Assembly (NCBI GenBank): GCA_963970005.1
Contig: CAXAMN010026761.1
Coordinates: 237,250 to 301,249, forward strand
Length of the DNA stretch: 64,000 nt
Direction of reading: 5' to 3'
DNA from: Durusdinium trenchii
Taxonomy: Eukaryota > Sar > Dinophyceae > Suessiales > Symbiodiniaceae
The notes beneath the pieces were generated by a model. It saw only the letters and a program-made list of their open reading frames with translations. It did not search any database and was not told the DNA's origin. This document shows, piece by piece, positions 10,364 to 20,870 of this stretch; within the stretch, counting starts at the first letter, position 1, and every line of letters starts with the position of its first letter. A program made the position numbers and the translations under genes.

Positions 10364-12911
10364 AAACTCAAACTTTCAAGTCTTTTGAGCCTGTCCTACC
10401 CACTGCAAGGTTGAAGCCTTCTTGCCTTTTCCTGTCCTCTGCTGGCCTTTTCCCTGGCGTTGCAAGCTCAAGCTTTCTAGCCTAGTCCTGGCCGGTATTT
10501 TCTGGCCTGGTCCTGGCCTCTTACAAGCTAAATCGTTCAAGTTATCTTGCAGCTTCCTGGCTTGCAGCAATTTGCAGGTTTCTTGCTCTTCACTGGCTTC
10601 TGCACGCTTGGGCCTTTAAGGCGAACCCGCTCAAACCTGAAGAGATGTGTGGACTTGAACATTATACATTATGCAATTTTAACTTTCAACACAATGCGAT
10701 GGTTGACAGCCTTCAGACCTACAACGAGGATCTCACCAATGCCATGAGTGCTGAACCCTCAACGGCCTCCTCTACTTTGCCAGACTGCTGATATAGTACC
10801 CGTACCTCCGTCTTGTGCCTCCGCATCGATGTCTACCTCATCAGCATCCAGCATCCGCACCACAGACTTTGGAACCACCTGCGGGTCCTCGCAGTACTCC
10901 CCCCAATGATCCGGGCCTGTAGCTAGCTCAGCTGTTTCTGTTCTTCCTACGATATTTCCTGCAGTGCTTTCCTACGAAATTTCCTGCCGCAGTGAAGACG
11001 TTGACGCAATCCCACAGTCAAAATATCTAACAGTCCGGAATGGAACCGTCATGATTCGACACTAGGCGTCTCAGACGCGGAAGGCTTGGGTTCCAGTCGG
11101 AACTTGGGTTTATCTGTGCTTGAGGTCGCGATCATAGCACAGTTTCCCATAGCCAGAGGGTCTGCAAGGAAAGAGTTTCCCCCTGTGGCTTTGCAGCCAG
11201 CGCCCGCCGGCTCACAATGCCAACAAAACCACTTGGTACCAGGCCTGCACCTCGGAGGTACGCAGCTCCCATTTGTAGACATCGCACTGGTACCGCAGCA
11301 AGGCTTTCAGGAGAATGTCAAGCGTCACTTGTGCTCAAGGCATGGGACGGAAAGGTTTGCAATTCTTTGAGATTGTTGCTGACAGCTTGTCACATGGTGG
11401 ATGCTACGGAGTGTGTCCAATTGACCGTCACTCGGAAATATACAAATGCTACAGCTCAGCACACTGGCACCCGGGCGTTTGCGAATTCACCTGGCATGTA
11501 CTCTTGTGTAGTGTATACTACCTTGGGTCCCGCAGGGAGCCCCTTCATTGAAACAAGTACACTTGAATGTCAACCATGTTAGCGCTTCTTTAGTTCATTG
11601 TGTTCCTTACAGCTAAAAAACACAAGTTCCGTCCTGCTCGAGCAAAACATGAGGCGAATAAATGCGGTGCCTCAAGCGTACCACTATCAGAAGACAGGGG
11701 AACAGAACAAAGTTTGTCTTTTTCAGGATAGAGACCCCAACATGCAACAACAGACTGACATGAATTGAGTTACGGAAAACAAACAAACAAACTCTCGGAA
11801 AAAACAAGCTGCTACGGGTCCATGCCTCACGCGGTTCATGTGACCCGTGGTAATCAGCAAGGCGCTGAGATGGACGTTACGAGTAGTAGCTTGCCAGGCA
11901 GCAGGTTGCTTCCTTGCATTGCATTTGTCCTCTTGCTTGGAAATACATTGTTGTTCAGAATGAGCAGAAAACTGGTTCCAGTGTGATATTTAGCAAGGCG
12001 CTAGCGTTGGACAGCCTCCAGAATGCAGAAAGTTTACAAATAGCCCTTTTCTAAAATCAAGAATTGAATGACTTCTTTTTGGAGCGGTCACTTGCGGCCA
12101 CTCGAGTGGCTGCAAGTGCCCGCAATTTCAAAAATCAACATCTGTACTAGGTTTCCTGACTGTCTTCTCCTCAAAATCAACCCTCAAAACAGGTAGGCGA
12201 ACTCGAATTCTCTGCGCCACAGCCGATTTCTCGCGTGGACGAGGGGCACTGACTATCCTACTCTGGCTGCCCCATCAGTGGCAGCTTCTTCGCTCCTCCC
12301 ATAAAAGCCAGATCATACCAGGACCCCAACAGACTGTTCTTGGCACCTGCTGGAGGAGCCAGGTATATTTGTTCTTTCTCTTGGATGTGCTCAAGGAACT
12401 GGGGAAAAGGGATTAGCATTTATGTATAAATTATTGTAAATTACATTTCGCCCACAGGGTCACAGCGAACATGCAACAAATACCTCGATGTGCTCCACCA
12501 TGAAAACACCTTGGAAAACAAAAACAACAACCCGGTTTTTGGTTCCGCCCACCCGGGGCAAACCGAGACACCGTCAGGTCGTGCCAGGTGTGGATCTCCT
12601 TGGAGACAAACTTCTGGAGCCATTGCCGCAACGGCTCCTCGGCTGACCAGGCCGCTACAGCTCGGGCTGACGATTCGAGCCATGTCAGACGCCGTGGCTG
12701 GGCGGTGAAGTGTTCCCACTGACGATGTGAGTTCCCATCAGTTCCCATCAGTTCCCCAGAGAATCCGGAGCACATAGATAGATCTTGCAAGCCATTGAAA
12801 TGGCATGTTTCTTGGATTACGGGTCTCTTTTCACGGAAAAAAAAAGGTGCCTGCGGTCTGCCTGAGGTCTTAAAAGTAAAAAGGACTCTGTTTGAAAGAA
12901 GTATATATATG
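10364..12911. other. No gene recognised
   Basis: A pyrimidine-rich stretch at 10380-10620 iterates CTGGCCT-like words (TGGCC, CTGGC). Elsewhere overlapping short frames occur at 11086-11582 and 12431-12790 on both strands, none with recognisable content. An A-rich run lies at 12837-12846. Confidence 0.5.
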
Positions 12912-13001
12912 CCCTAGGGCTCCAACCATATCCTCAGAAGGTGGTTGGACCCGCCAAACCCACCCCAACCACCTTCTCAGGAGGTGGTTGCAGCCCTAGG
13001 G
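12912..13001 (+). repeat. Two-hairpin dispersed element, copy A
   Basis: The element is bounded by CCCTAGGGCT and AGCCCTAGGG. Hairpin 1 pairs CCAACCA with TGGTTGG around CCTCAGAAGG. A CCCGCCAAACCCACC spacer follows. Hairpin 2 pairs CAACCACCT with AGGTGGTTG. The reverse complement of copy B (15005-15093) is identical at 86 of 89 positions. No coding capacity; probably a non-autonomous mobile or foldback element. Confidence 0.8.
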
Positions 13002-13212
13002 ATTATGGCTTCACACGTCGTGCCTGTACTTCAAACATGGCATCTCCATGGCGTGATCTGTTCGGGGACGGAACCCTCCTCAGTCCAGTCGGCTGGTGTC
13101 GGCTCCAGGGAACCCAGTTTCGCCCCTGTGAGAACAGTGGCCCCGCACCAGAGATCAGCATAGTGGTCCCCAAATAGAGAGGATGGCACGTGGCACGGTT
13201 TCCAATACATTA

Positions 13213-13299
13213 CTGACTGGTGCGACTCGCAGGGAAGGAGGGAATGGATCCAATAGAATCTCTATTGGGGGCTCGTTCCCTTATTCCCTACTAAGCACC
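13213..13299 (+). repeat. Diverged relative of the 211-bp MITE-like element
   Basis: It begins CTGACTGGTGCGACTCGCAG and ends ATTCCCTACTAAGCACC. Both are close to words in the same order and orientation in the element at 52513-52723, with AGGGAAGGAGGGAATGG between. It also has its own short palindrome AATAGAATCTCTATT. It appears internally changed and lacks the second long arm. Confidence 0.45.
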
Positions 13300-14204
13300 A
13301 ATCGGATTAGTGGGGATCTACCAACTTCTATGCCAGGGGATCTACCATCCATGTTCACTCTGCACCAACCACCCGCCTCACCTCGCAAAAACCGTCGACT
13401 CGACTCGGCAAGCGAAGACCAAAACGAAGCACCCAGGCACTAATGACTTGGCTTCCAAGGGTTCTTTGGGGCATAGCCAAGGCTTGGAAAAGCCCGTGAC
13501 GATGTCCCAAAGCCAGTGCAAGGCTTGTTGAGACATCACCTGAGTCTTTTTCAGCAGGTCCCTGGCTTGGTGGAGTCTCCCCGAATTGGTGGATTCTCAC
13601 GGTAGCAAAAAGAACGAATGTGTATTGGCCGGACCAGGACTTGAAAGTGAAGGCCCTTATAATGAGATCTCAGAATCAGCACTAGAGACCCCAAAGAGGT
13701 CACTTAGAGACTCCAAAGAGGGTCACGCACTGAATGTCCTGGGAATGAGATGTTCTTGGACCACATGCAGCGTCCCTTTTTTGATGGCACGTGGAGTGAA
13801 ACATCAACCAAAAGAAACCTCCGCTGAACAAATAAAACACTCCTTCAAGTCCATAACGCCCGTGTAATATAGATTAGAATCAGAACAAATCTGCAAACTA
13901 GAGAAACATCGGCATATTCAAACCGGCATAATCGAAAATAAGCATTATAGATAATAAGTAAGGCAACTCCAAGAGACGGTTTTCACACCGCAGACCCAAA
14001 AAACACTGCTGAAGTTCCAGGTATATTACAGCTCAATAAGGCTGCCCATCTGTCACGCTGATTCTAAATTGAGCTCCGCAGAGTAGATGGGAACCAGGAT
14101 GAACCTTGCCCAACTGCTTGCCAAGTCACCAAAGAGCTCTGTGATGACAAGAGGGAATACATCACCAGGACCATATTCCTGACTGCAGATGCGCTCCCAA
14201 CCTG
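13300..14204. other. No gene recognised
   Basis: Short frames only. Around 13680-13730 two near-copies of GAGGTCACTTAGAGACTCCAAAGAGG-like text occur side by side. A similar phrase (GAGGTCACTTACAGACTCC) recurs at 44240-44270, so a small dispersed repeat is present. Confidence 0.45.
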
Positions 14205-14280
14205 CTAGGGATCCACATAGACTTCTCAGAAGGCACTTGGACCCGCCAAGTCTCACTTGGACCCTCCAAGTCTCTAACCT
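14205..14280 (+). repeat. Hairpin element fragment, copy F
   Basis: Starts GCTAGGGATCC and holds CTTCTCAGAAGG followed by CACTTGGACCC and a second CACTTGGACCCTCC. It matches the CCAAGT/ACTTGG subfamily at 49308 and 49999, but its left stem arm is degraded. Confidence 0.55.
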
Positions 14281-15004
14281 GCTCAAAGGTGCTCAAATTG
14301 GATCTAATAAGTGGCCTCCCAGATAGTTCTGTTAAAGCTCTTCTATGTGCGACAAGGATGGGTCACCAAAAATCCTTAAGGAATGATCCCAGACTATCCA
14401 TGGGACCGGAATACAGTTTCATGTACCCCAAGAATCACTGACCCATGGTGGCGTAACGTAACTATTCCAGTCCCATGGATGGTCTGTGGATGATCGACCG
14501 TTCCCAGATGGGGTCCCGACTCCAATTCAATCCCTAGAGGCTTTGAAGGGATGCCTGCTTGGAGCGTTTGGGTTCACCAATTTACAACTCCAAGCTGAAG
14601 TGAAGAAGCAATGTGTGGTCAAACACTCGGTCAGACCTTTTTGGCATCCGAACGCCTTCATTCTGGTGAAAAGCAAGATCCTTCAAACCCACCTTCCATT
14701 TCAACCCTTTTTTCGGAAGTAAACCCAGCACCGCACCGAAGGAGCGCAAAAGTGTGCCGTGGGGTCTCCGCGCCGTTTGGCTGGCCCAGCGGCCAGGGTC
14801 TTACAAGGCCAGTGCTGGACAAGACGACGTGCAAATCATGCAGCGCCAGCCAGTCACAATTCAACGCATTCCTGGAGGCCAGTCCGGGAATCGTTGGTGG
14901 GGTACTGAAGACTTCGCAAAGAGAGAGGTGGTCATTCTTCGTCCGAAGCAACGTCGGTGCCGAAAGAAGTCATCGGAGTGTGGCTCCGAGACAGGCTCAT
15001 AATA

Positions 15005-15093
15005 CCCTAGGGCTTCAACCACCTCCTGAGATGGTGGTTGGGGTGGGTTTGGGGGGTCCAACCACCTTCTGAGGATATGGTTGGAGCCCTAGG
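15005..15093 (-). repeat. Two-hairpin dispersed element, copy B
   Basis: Near-identical to copy A but inverted and about 2.1 kb away. It carries both hairpins, the CCAAACCCACCCC spacer (as its complement) and the CCTAGGGCTCC/AGCCCTAGGG ends. The three differences from A include one in the apical region, so the pair is recent or maintained. Confidence 0.8.
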
Positions 15094-15128
15094 TATAATA
15101 TGTGCAATGATCTTCATATATCTTCATA

Positions 15129-15175
15129 AGGGCTCCAATCAGATTTTGTGAGGATGTGGTTGGAGCCCTATAGGG
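15129..15175. repeat. Single-hairpin relative, copy D
   Basis: GGGCTCCAA pairs with TTGGAGCCC around a GATTTTGTGAGGATGTGG centre. It lies 35 bases from copy B and keeps only the outer stem, like a half element. Confidence 0.6.
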
Positions 15176-15636
15176 GATATGAGCTTCGATCAATCTTCCT
15201 CTGCCGGCTATGTCAGGATCGGACCGGATAGGATCCAGCACATGCGGCTGGCCTGAGAGGAACAAGCTGCAGGTCTCATGAGGTCACAAAGGAGCATTTG
15301 CCCGAATGGACGGGCTGCCCAAATGGTAGCAAACTCATCAACGACCTGATTTGGACCATCTTAGACCCTCATAACCTCATTCCCCTGGTTCTCCTTCCTT
15401 GCTTCCCAAAAGACTTAGGGACCAAGAAAGGTCTGAGCTCTTCATAGCTCTTCCGATGTCGTCGGACCGGCGTTGTTTTTGTTTGGAAGCTGGAGCGACG
15501 TCGGAGTGGATCCATCATGTGATTCGTGAATCGTCGGAGCGGAGTGAGTGACTTCAGCCCGCTTGAGGAGCCGGTGGAGACGCAAAAACACACAGACTGG
15601 TCGTCCGATTTTTTAAGGTCCTGCTGCAAGTAACCA

Positions 15637-15732
15637 CCCTAAGGGCTCCTGGCCTACCTCCCGAGAAGATGGCTATGGCGGGTGCGGGAGGGTGTAACCA
15701 CCTAACCTGAGGATATGGTTGGAGCCCTAGGG
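15637..15732 (+). repeat. Two-hairpin dispersed element, copy E
   Basis: Bounded by CCCTAAGGGCTCC and GGAGCCCTAGGG. The second hairpin pairs AACCA with TGGTT around CCTAACCTGAGGATA. The first hairpin is degraded (CCTACCTCCCGAGAAG). A second TTGGAGCCCTAGG follows at 15739-15752, a tandem fragment of the right end. Confidence 0.65.
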
Positions 15733-15752
15733 CCATTGGTTGGAGCCCTAGG

Positions 15753-17501
15753 TCAAGACCCGGACCGCGAACTGAGGTATGCCAGGACTGGTGCGAACTG
15801 GCTGGGTATGCCAGGACTGTCTGGCACCCTACATCCTTCTTCCGATGTAGGACGAATCTGGAGCCCCAAATCCAACGAATTGAGTCCACCGGTTCACCTC
15901 CACTGGAACGAAGGAGGGTGTGTATTTTAGACAGAAAACTCCCTGGGCCCAAAAAGGTTTGGGAAGTCTTCCTAAACAAAAAAAAAACAGCTGATCCTTG
16001 CAGTTGAGTTTCTTCAACAATCGAATCACTGTGAGCAATAGCACCTCATTGGGGAGGCACAAGAGAATGGCTGCAGGGCACTGTAGCCTGAGTGGTCCCG
16101 TTTGGCTTCCTGGCCACCATTGATCCAAGAGCCTGAATCCCGAGCAACTATGCTTTACGTTCGGACTTTACACTACAAAAGCAGGTCTTAAGCTGTTCAG
16201 TTGTTTGTCCGGAAGGCGACCGGGCTTCAGCAAGAAGCGTTGAGGCATCATGTGTTTCCGCTGGTACATGGATCCGAATGCGTCGTACAAAGGCTACTTC
16301 CGAGTGTTGAAGACGAAACACCGGAACGGATCCTCCCGGTATCCGGGCTCCTGGCCTACTCTACCTCTTTTCATTTCGGTGCGAAGACGGTGGTTGCATT
16401 GAAGCAAAGAAAACTGCCTGACAACCTATACCATTATACCAGCACCCGAACAGGGCCAGGCGTACTTCGTTGAGGGTTGTTGGACCCTGTCTCAGGTCGA
16501 ACCATTGGTGACCTGTAGAGTCGGGTCCTGGTATGAGTACATAGATATGACTACCTGGCTAGTCGCCAAGATACACAGGTATCCTGGTCGCATTTCAACG
16601 ATAATTGGAAATTGCCGGCCGCTTTCAGCAGGAAGTCCACCTCAACGGCACGGTGGCGGCCGGATATCTCTCACCCGCCGGATATCTGGCGCGCCGCTTG
16701 AATCGGGACGTCCGATAGGATCTGAGCTTATGAGTTTTTGAAGAAATCTATTCATGATCAAGTGCCACATGAAGTGTTGCACTTGATTCAGCTATATATA
16801 TATATATATACAGTATGTATTAAATATTATTGATTATAATTGAAGATTAACTGAATATATAGTATACTTCTGTGTTGACACAGGGGCCGAGGACTTCCTG
16901 ATGTTCGGGGATGTCTTTGCTGTGAACTCATGAGAAAATGTGGAGTTTCATGCATTCTTCTGGATTCCTTCAAAAAGCACATCATGACACATTCATCAGA
17001 CCACTTCAGGATTTCCTTGTGAATCCAGCCTTCCAGAAAAACATCCACCGGTTTGGGAAAGTTTGGACGTGTATATGTTACAAGTCAAGTTGGCTGGGTC
17101 GAGTGTAGCTTGGTGGCATGAGCAATGCAGAAAGGCGTGAATCAAGTACATATAAGCCTAAGCATGGAAGAACCACGAGAATCCTGGGATGCCCTCTTGG
17201 AGACACCAAACATCCTCGTAGTTCCAGTTTCCATGTTATGGATCCTTCTCATGTGTTTTTGTTCCATTTTGGGGTAACATACAGCCTGCTCCCAATGCAA
17301 CTGGGATGACGAGGTTGACGGCGCTCTGCGACGCTAGCGACTCCGGCCTTTCGTCTCCAGAAGCAGGAGTCGTTCTCCCGAAGCTCGCGACAGGTGCCGA
17401 TCAAATTCCTGAGGCAAACGGTCCCCAAACACGCCAACGGGGCATGCATGGGATTTCACCATTCAAATATTGCACTTTTTAACAAATCGGCTTCACCGTG
17501 C
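15753..17501. other. No gene recognised; weak repeat traces
   Basis: ACTTTACACTACAAAAGCAGGTC near 16163-16185 looks like a fragment of the AAACCAGGTCAACC repeat family. GCCGGATATCTC occurs twice at 16657-16690. A TA microsatellite lies at 16794-16812. No frame has a recognisable domain. Confidence 0.5.
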
Positions 17502-17568
17502 TTTACCGAACAAGCAATAGTTTTACACAGTTCTAAGGATTTTGCACTCCGAAACCAGGCCAACCATT
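17502..17568 (+). repeat. Dispersed ~65-bp repeat (AAACCAGGTCAACC family), copy 1
   Basis: Reads ACCGAACAAGCAATAG, then AAGGATTTTGCACTCC, then GAAACCAGGCCAACCATT. The same ordered words occur at 25825 and 46743 and, inverted, at 53634. Confidence 0.6.
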
Positions 17569-19969
17569 AAACAAAAATTGGTCTTGGGCTCCCAGCGTTT
17601 CATATGCCAGTCCGATACAATTGAGTCATTTGGTCGAAAGACTTTGGCATACTCGATGCGATGAAACCCTGTTGTTCGTCTCATCCACGCGAAGTCACCA
17701 TGTCAGGGGTTGACATCCCGAAGCAATCCCGGTCTTGAGGGACAGGGAACGGGTCGTCGCGGCTGCAAGAAAGAATTTGAAGGGAATGGTTTTCTTGTAG
17801 ACAAGTGGCGGTGCGCAATCATGCGCAATGGTGCGCAATGGTGCTGTGAACATTCAGAGGTGCTTTGCACAACAATGAGGTGTAGGAATGTGAGTGCAAA
17901 CAAGCACCATCACAAACCAGAACTTAAAATCGGTTGCCGGCGCATCGCAAGACATTGTCAAGACCATTCCCAGGCATGGGAAGCCAAAACAAGGAGTCCC
18001 CCACGGGATTTTGGCCAGATTCGTCACCGGCTGCAAGCAAACGAAATCTCCATACTCACCTGAGCATCGATTCGTCGAATCCAGATGCAGCGGTTTGGCG
18101 ATGGCCAACCTTGCGGCCTAAAGTTAAAAAGCTGGAAGCTGAGGTTCTCACCAATCCGGCCAAAACACCGATCCGGCACAAACCAACTGCCTTTCTCACT
18201 CAAAGCACCAACCCGGTGCGAACAACTCACCCGGAGTGGAAGATGATGAAAAGCAGCCAGCAATGGCCAGTACTGTCCAGCCGTGCAAATGGTTCTATCT
18301 GGTATGTATACCCCTCAGCCTGTAACACAGACCACAATTGGAAGCACAAGAATGAGCACCAAGGGCGTGGGAAAGAGATGCAAGGTTTTACAATTGTTTG
18401 AGAACAACAGTTATTTGATGTATCATGGTCTGCCTAGGATTCCCAGATTCAAATCTTGTAATGTCATGTCATTGTCATTCAATCACTCTCTGTACAACTA
18501 TCTCTCGCGAGGTGTGCCAGCTGGAGCCATTTGAGAGCTTTTCAGTGCAAAGTTGAAGTAGACCAACACCAAAATATCAGTGAACTTCAAACCTGTGTCA
18601 TCAAGTATGGGCGTGGCATACACATTCGCAAAAACCATGTTTGGGCATACAAAGTGGGTGATTAACACCATTCAACACCCAACGAAGCCCTTAGACCAAG
18701 ACTTTGACCCTTAAGAATCAACGCGTGACAACTGTCACGGTGCTAAGCTGCCAGGTCACCGGCTAAGAGCCAGAAGATGCGAGCATGGATTTCAGGTGTG
18801 AGACATAGCCTCAACTCCGCTGCAAGGCAGAAGTTCGCACGCTCGAACTGCGTTCAATTGAAAAACGCCCAAACTTACGCATGCCATTGTTTGGGGATCT
18901 TGGGAGTACAGAACACCTGGTCATGGAGGTGCAAATGCACGAGATGGGGTCCTTCAACTGGGGTTACTCAATTGCAGACTCTTGGTTCATCAGCCGTCGG
19001 TACATGCAAAATACGTCTGAGACTGAGCACGTCCACTCCACAGCGCCACCACTTCCAGCGTTTTCACCTGGTTTGATGGCCCAAGTCACAGGAGCGACTC
19101 ATTTCCCAGTTTCGGTCGGCCTGGCGGGACGTCCGTCGGTACTGCCGGTGGGGCTCGCGCCAGCGAGGAGCAAGCCAGGTCCGACGGAACAAGTCTTAAG
19201 TGCTCCACACCTGTTTGGCCGCGCCTTCTTTGGGCCTTGCCTGGGAACAATTCAACGCTCCCATGGCGCCAAATGGTCGCACAAAGGGCCCGGGGGCCGC
19301 TGCACCGGGCCGCAGGGGCAATGAGGCCGTGTCACGCACGGTCAGGCGCGTGGGGCTTGGGGTGCGCGGCCCTTTGTGTAAGGCACTGGAAAGCAAGTTC
19401 TGCTTGGGGCCAAGTGGAGGCATGAATGACGAATGACATTGAATGACCCTGTGAACCTTGCCTTCAAGCCTAAGACCTTGTTGAAGAACCAGGAGCCCAG
19501 ACTTGACCCAGAGTTTCCTGTTTTTCTTGGTTCGGGCGCGATCTGCAGGTCCGGAGGCTTGGTTTGTAAAGTGATCTTCTGGCTCATTGTCCGATTTTCT
19601 GCAGAGTCGGATGTTCTCATGCAGAGTCGGATGTTCTCGCCGGGGCGTTCATTCACTTGGCTAGAATGGTCATATATCTAATCATGGTGTTCAGGAAGCA
19701 ATCGAAAGAATCACCAAATAGGGTTCACGGTTCCGATTGAATCCCGAGAAACAAACATCTTGAGAATTCTTGAGAAATGTGCTGGTCTGCCAAATGGCTG
19801 CGAAACATCGGCATTCCAGTCGGTGTTTCAGACTGAGAACCACCCACAAATACCACCGTGATGTTTCGTACATAACTCTGAAAGCCTTGCGGCAGACCCT
19901 CAAGCCTGCGGCACATGGTACCAAGAAATTCAGAAAGGAAGCGGGTCCGGCGTTGCCCATGAGATTAGT
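17569..19969. other. No gene recognised
   Basis: GTGCGCAAT is iterated at 17811-17840. A GC-rich patch at 19120-19390 has open frames on both strands without identifiable content. No hairpin element seen. Confidence 0.5.
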
Positions 19970-20043
19970 AACGTCCGTTCGTAGCGTTCTTGTTCCTAGT
20001 AGTAGGGCCAGGAGCCTCTAGTAGCTTCTTGCTCCTAGTAGCG
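19970..20043 (+). repeat. Dispersed TTCGTAGCG repeat, copy 1
   Basis: Contains AACGTCCGTTCGTAGCG, TTCTTGTTCC, CCAGGAGCCTCTAGTAG and CTTGCTCC. The same ordered words occur at 25041-25147. Confidence 0.5.
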
Positions 20044-20790
20044 TGTGTTCTGTGTTCTACTATAAATTCATGATTGGAGCCTATAGCTGGAGGCCCTTCA
20101 CACCAAAGCTGGTAGCCAATTTTCATACTCCTCGATTTCCAGCGTCACTTGGTCAAGGCCGTAGAGACGGCAAACAACACCGACCCGTGTGGTGGCCCAG
20201 ATCTGAGTCCGCTAAGAATTTGGGCCCGGATGGCGTAGAGAAAAGCGTGTGTTAGTTTTGTGGAACCCCATCATGCGTGTGTGGGTCAAGAATTTGTGTC
20301 AAAGGTTGACATTCCAATTCGGAATCAGCTGTGCATTTTCAGGCTTCAACGAGGCGTTTTCACACACCGCCTACTTTCAAGACCTCCATGTCGCCCATGG
20401 CCCTTCACCCGCCCATGTCGCACCATGTCGCGTACCCATGTCGCTCATCTTTCGCACGCACCGCCGGTTCGACGAAAAGACCCTCGCGAGGACCGGTTGC
20501 GAGCCGCGGGCGTGGGACGCGGGTCGTCCTGAAGCGGAGCTCCTGGCTTAGTCAGGAAGCCCGGCTCAGAGAACCCAAGAAGTCCAGTCCGACCAAAAGC
20601 AAATTCCCCCCACTATATATCAGGAAGTTCCTGAACTAGGGGGTATCAAAACCAGGTGAAAAATTGGACTTCCATGGATAAATCTTCATATGTCTTCATT
20701 CTCCGTTTGGAGAACCGGCTCGGTTCATCTTGACAGTTGTTTCAATGCACAGCCGTCCAGCACGGAATCAGCACTAAGATCAGGGCCTTT
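20044..20790. other. No gene recognised
   Basis: A moderately GC-rich stretch (20370-20560) contains iterated CATGTCGC words (20386-20450). The open frames there give no recognisable protein. Confidence 0.45.
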
Positions 20791-20870
20791 GCGGCACGTA
20801 CCTCCTGAGTAGGTGTCTGAGTGGGGAGTACGTGCCGCTGTCCCACGATGTCCCACCTACTCAGATTCTC
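20791..20870 (+). repeat. Hairpin element with unrelated stem sequence
   Basis: GCGGCACGTAC (20791-20801) pairs perfectly with GTACGTGCCGC (20828-20838), continued by CTCC/GGAG with a bulge. The apex CCTCCTGAGTAGG resembles the conserved apex of the two-hairpin family. A partner word CCTACTCAG follows at 20856-20864. Confidence 0.6.
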
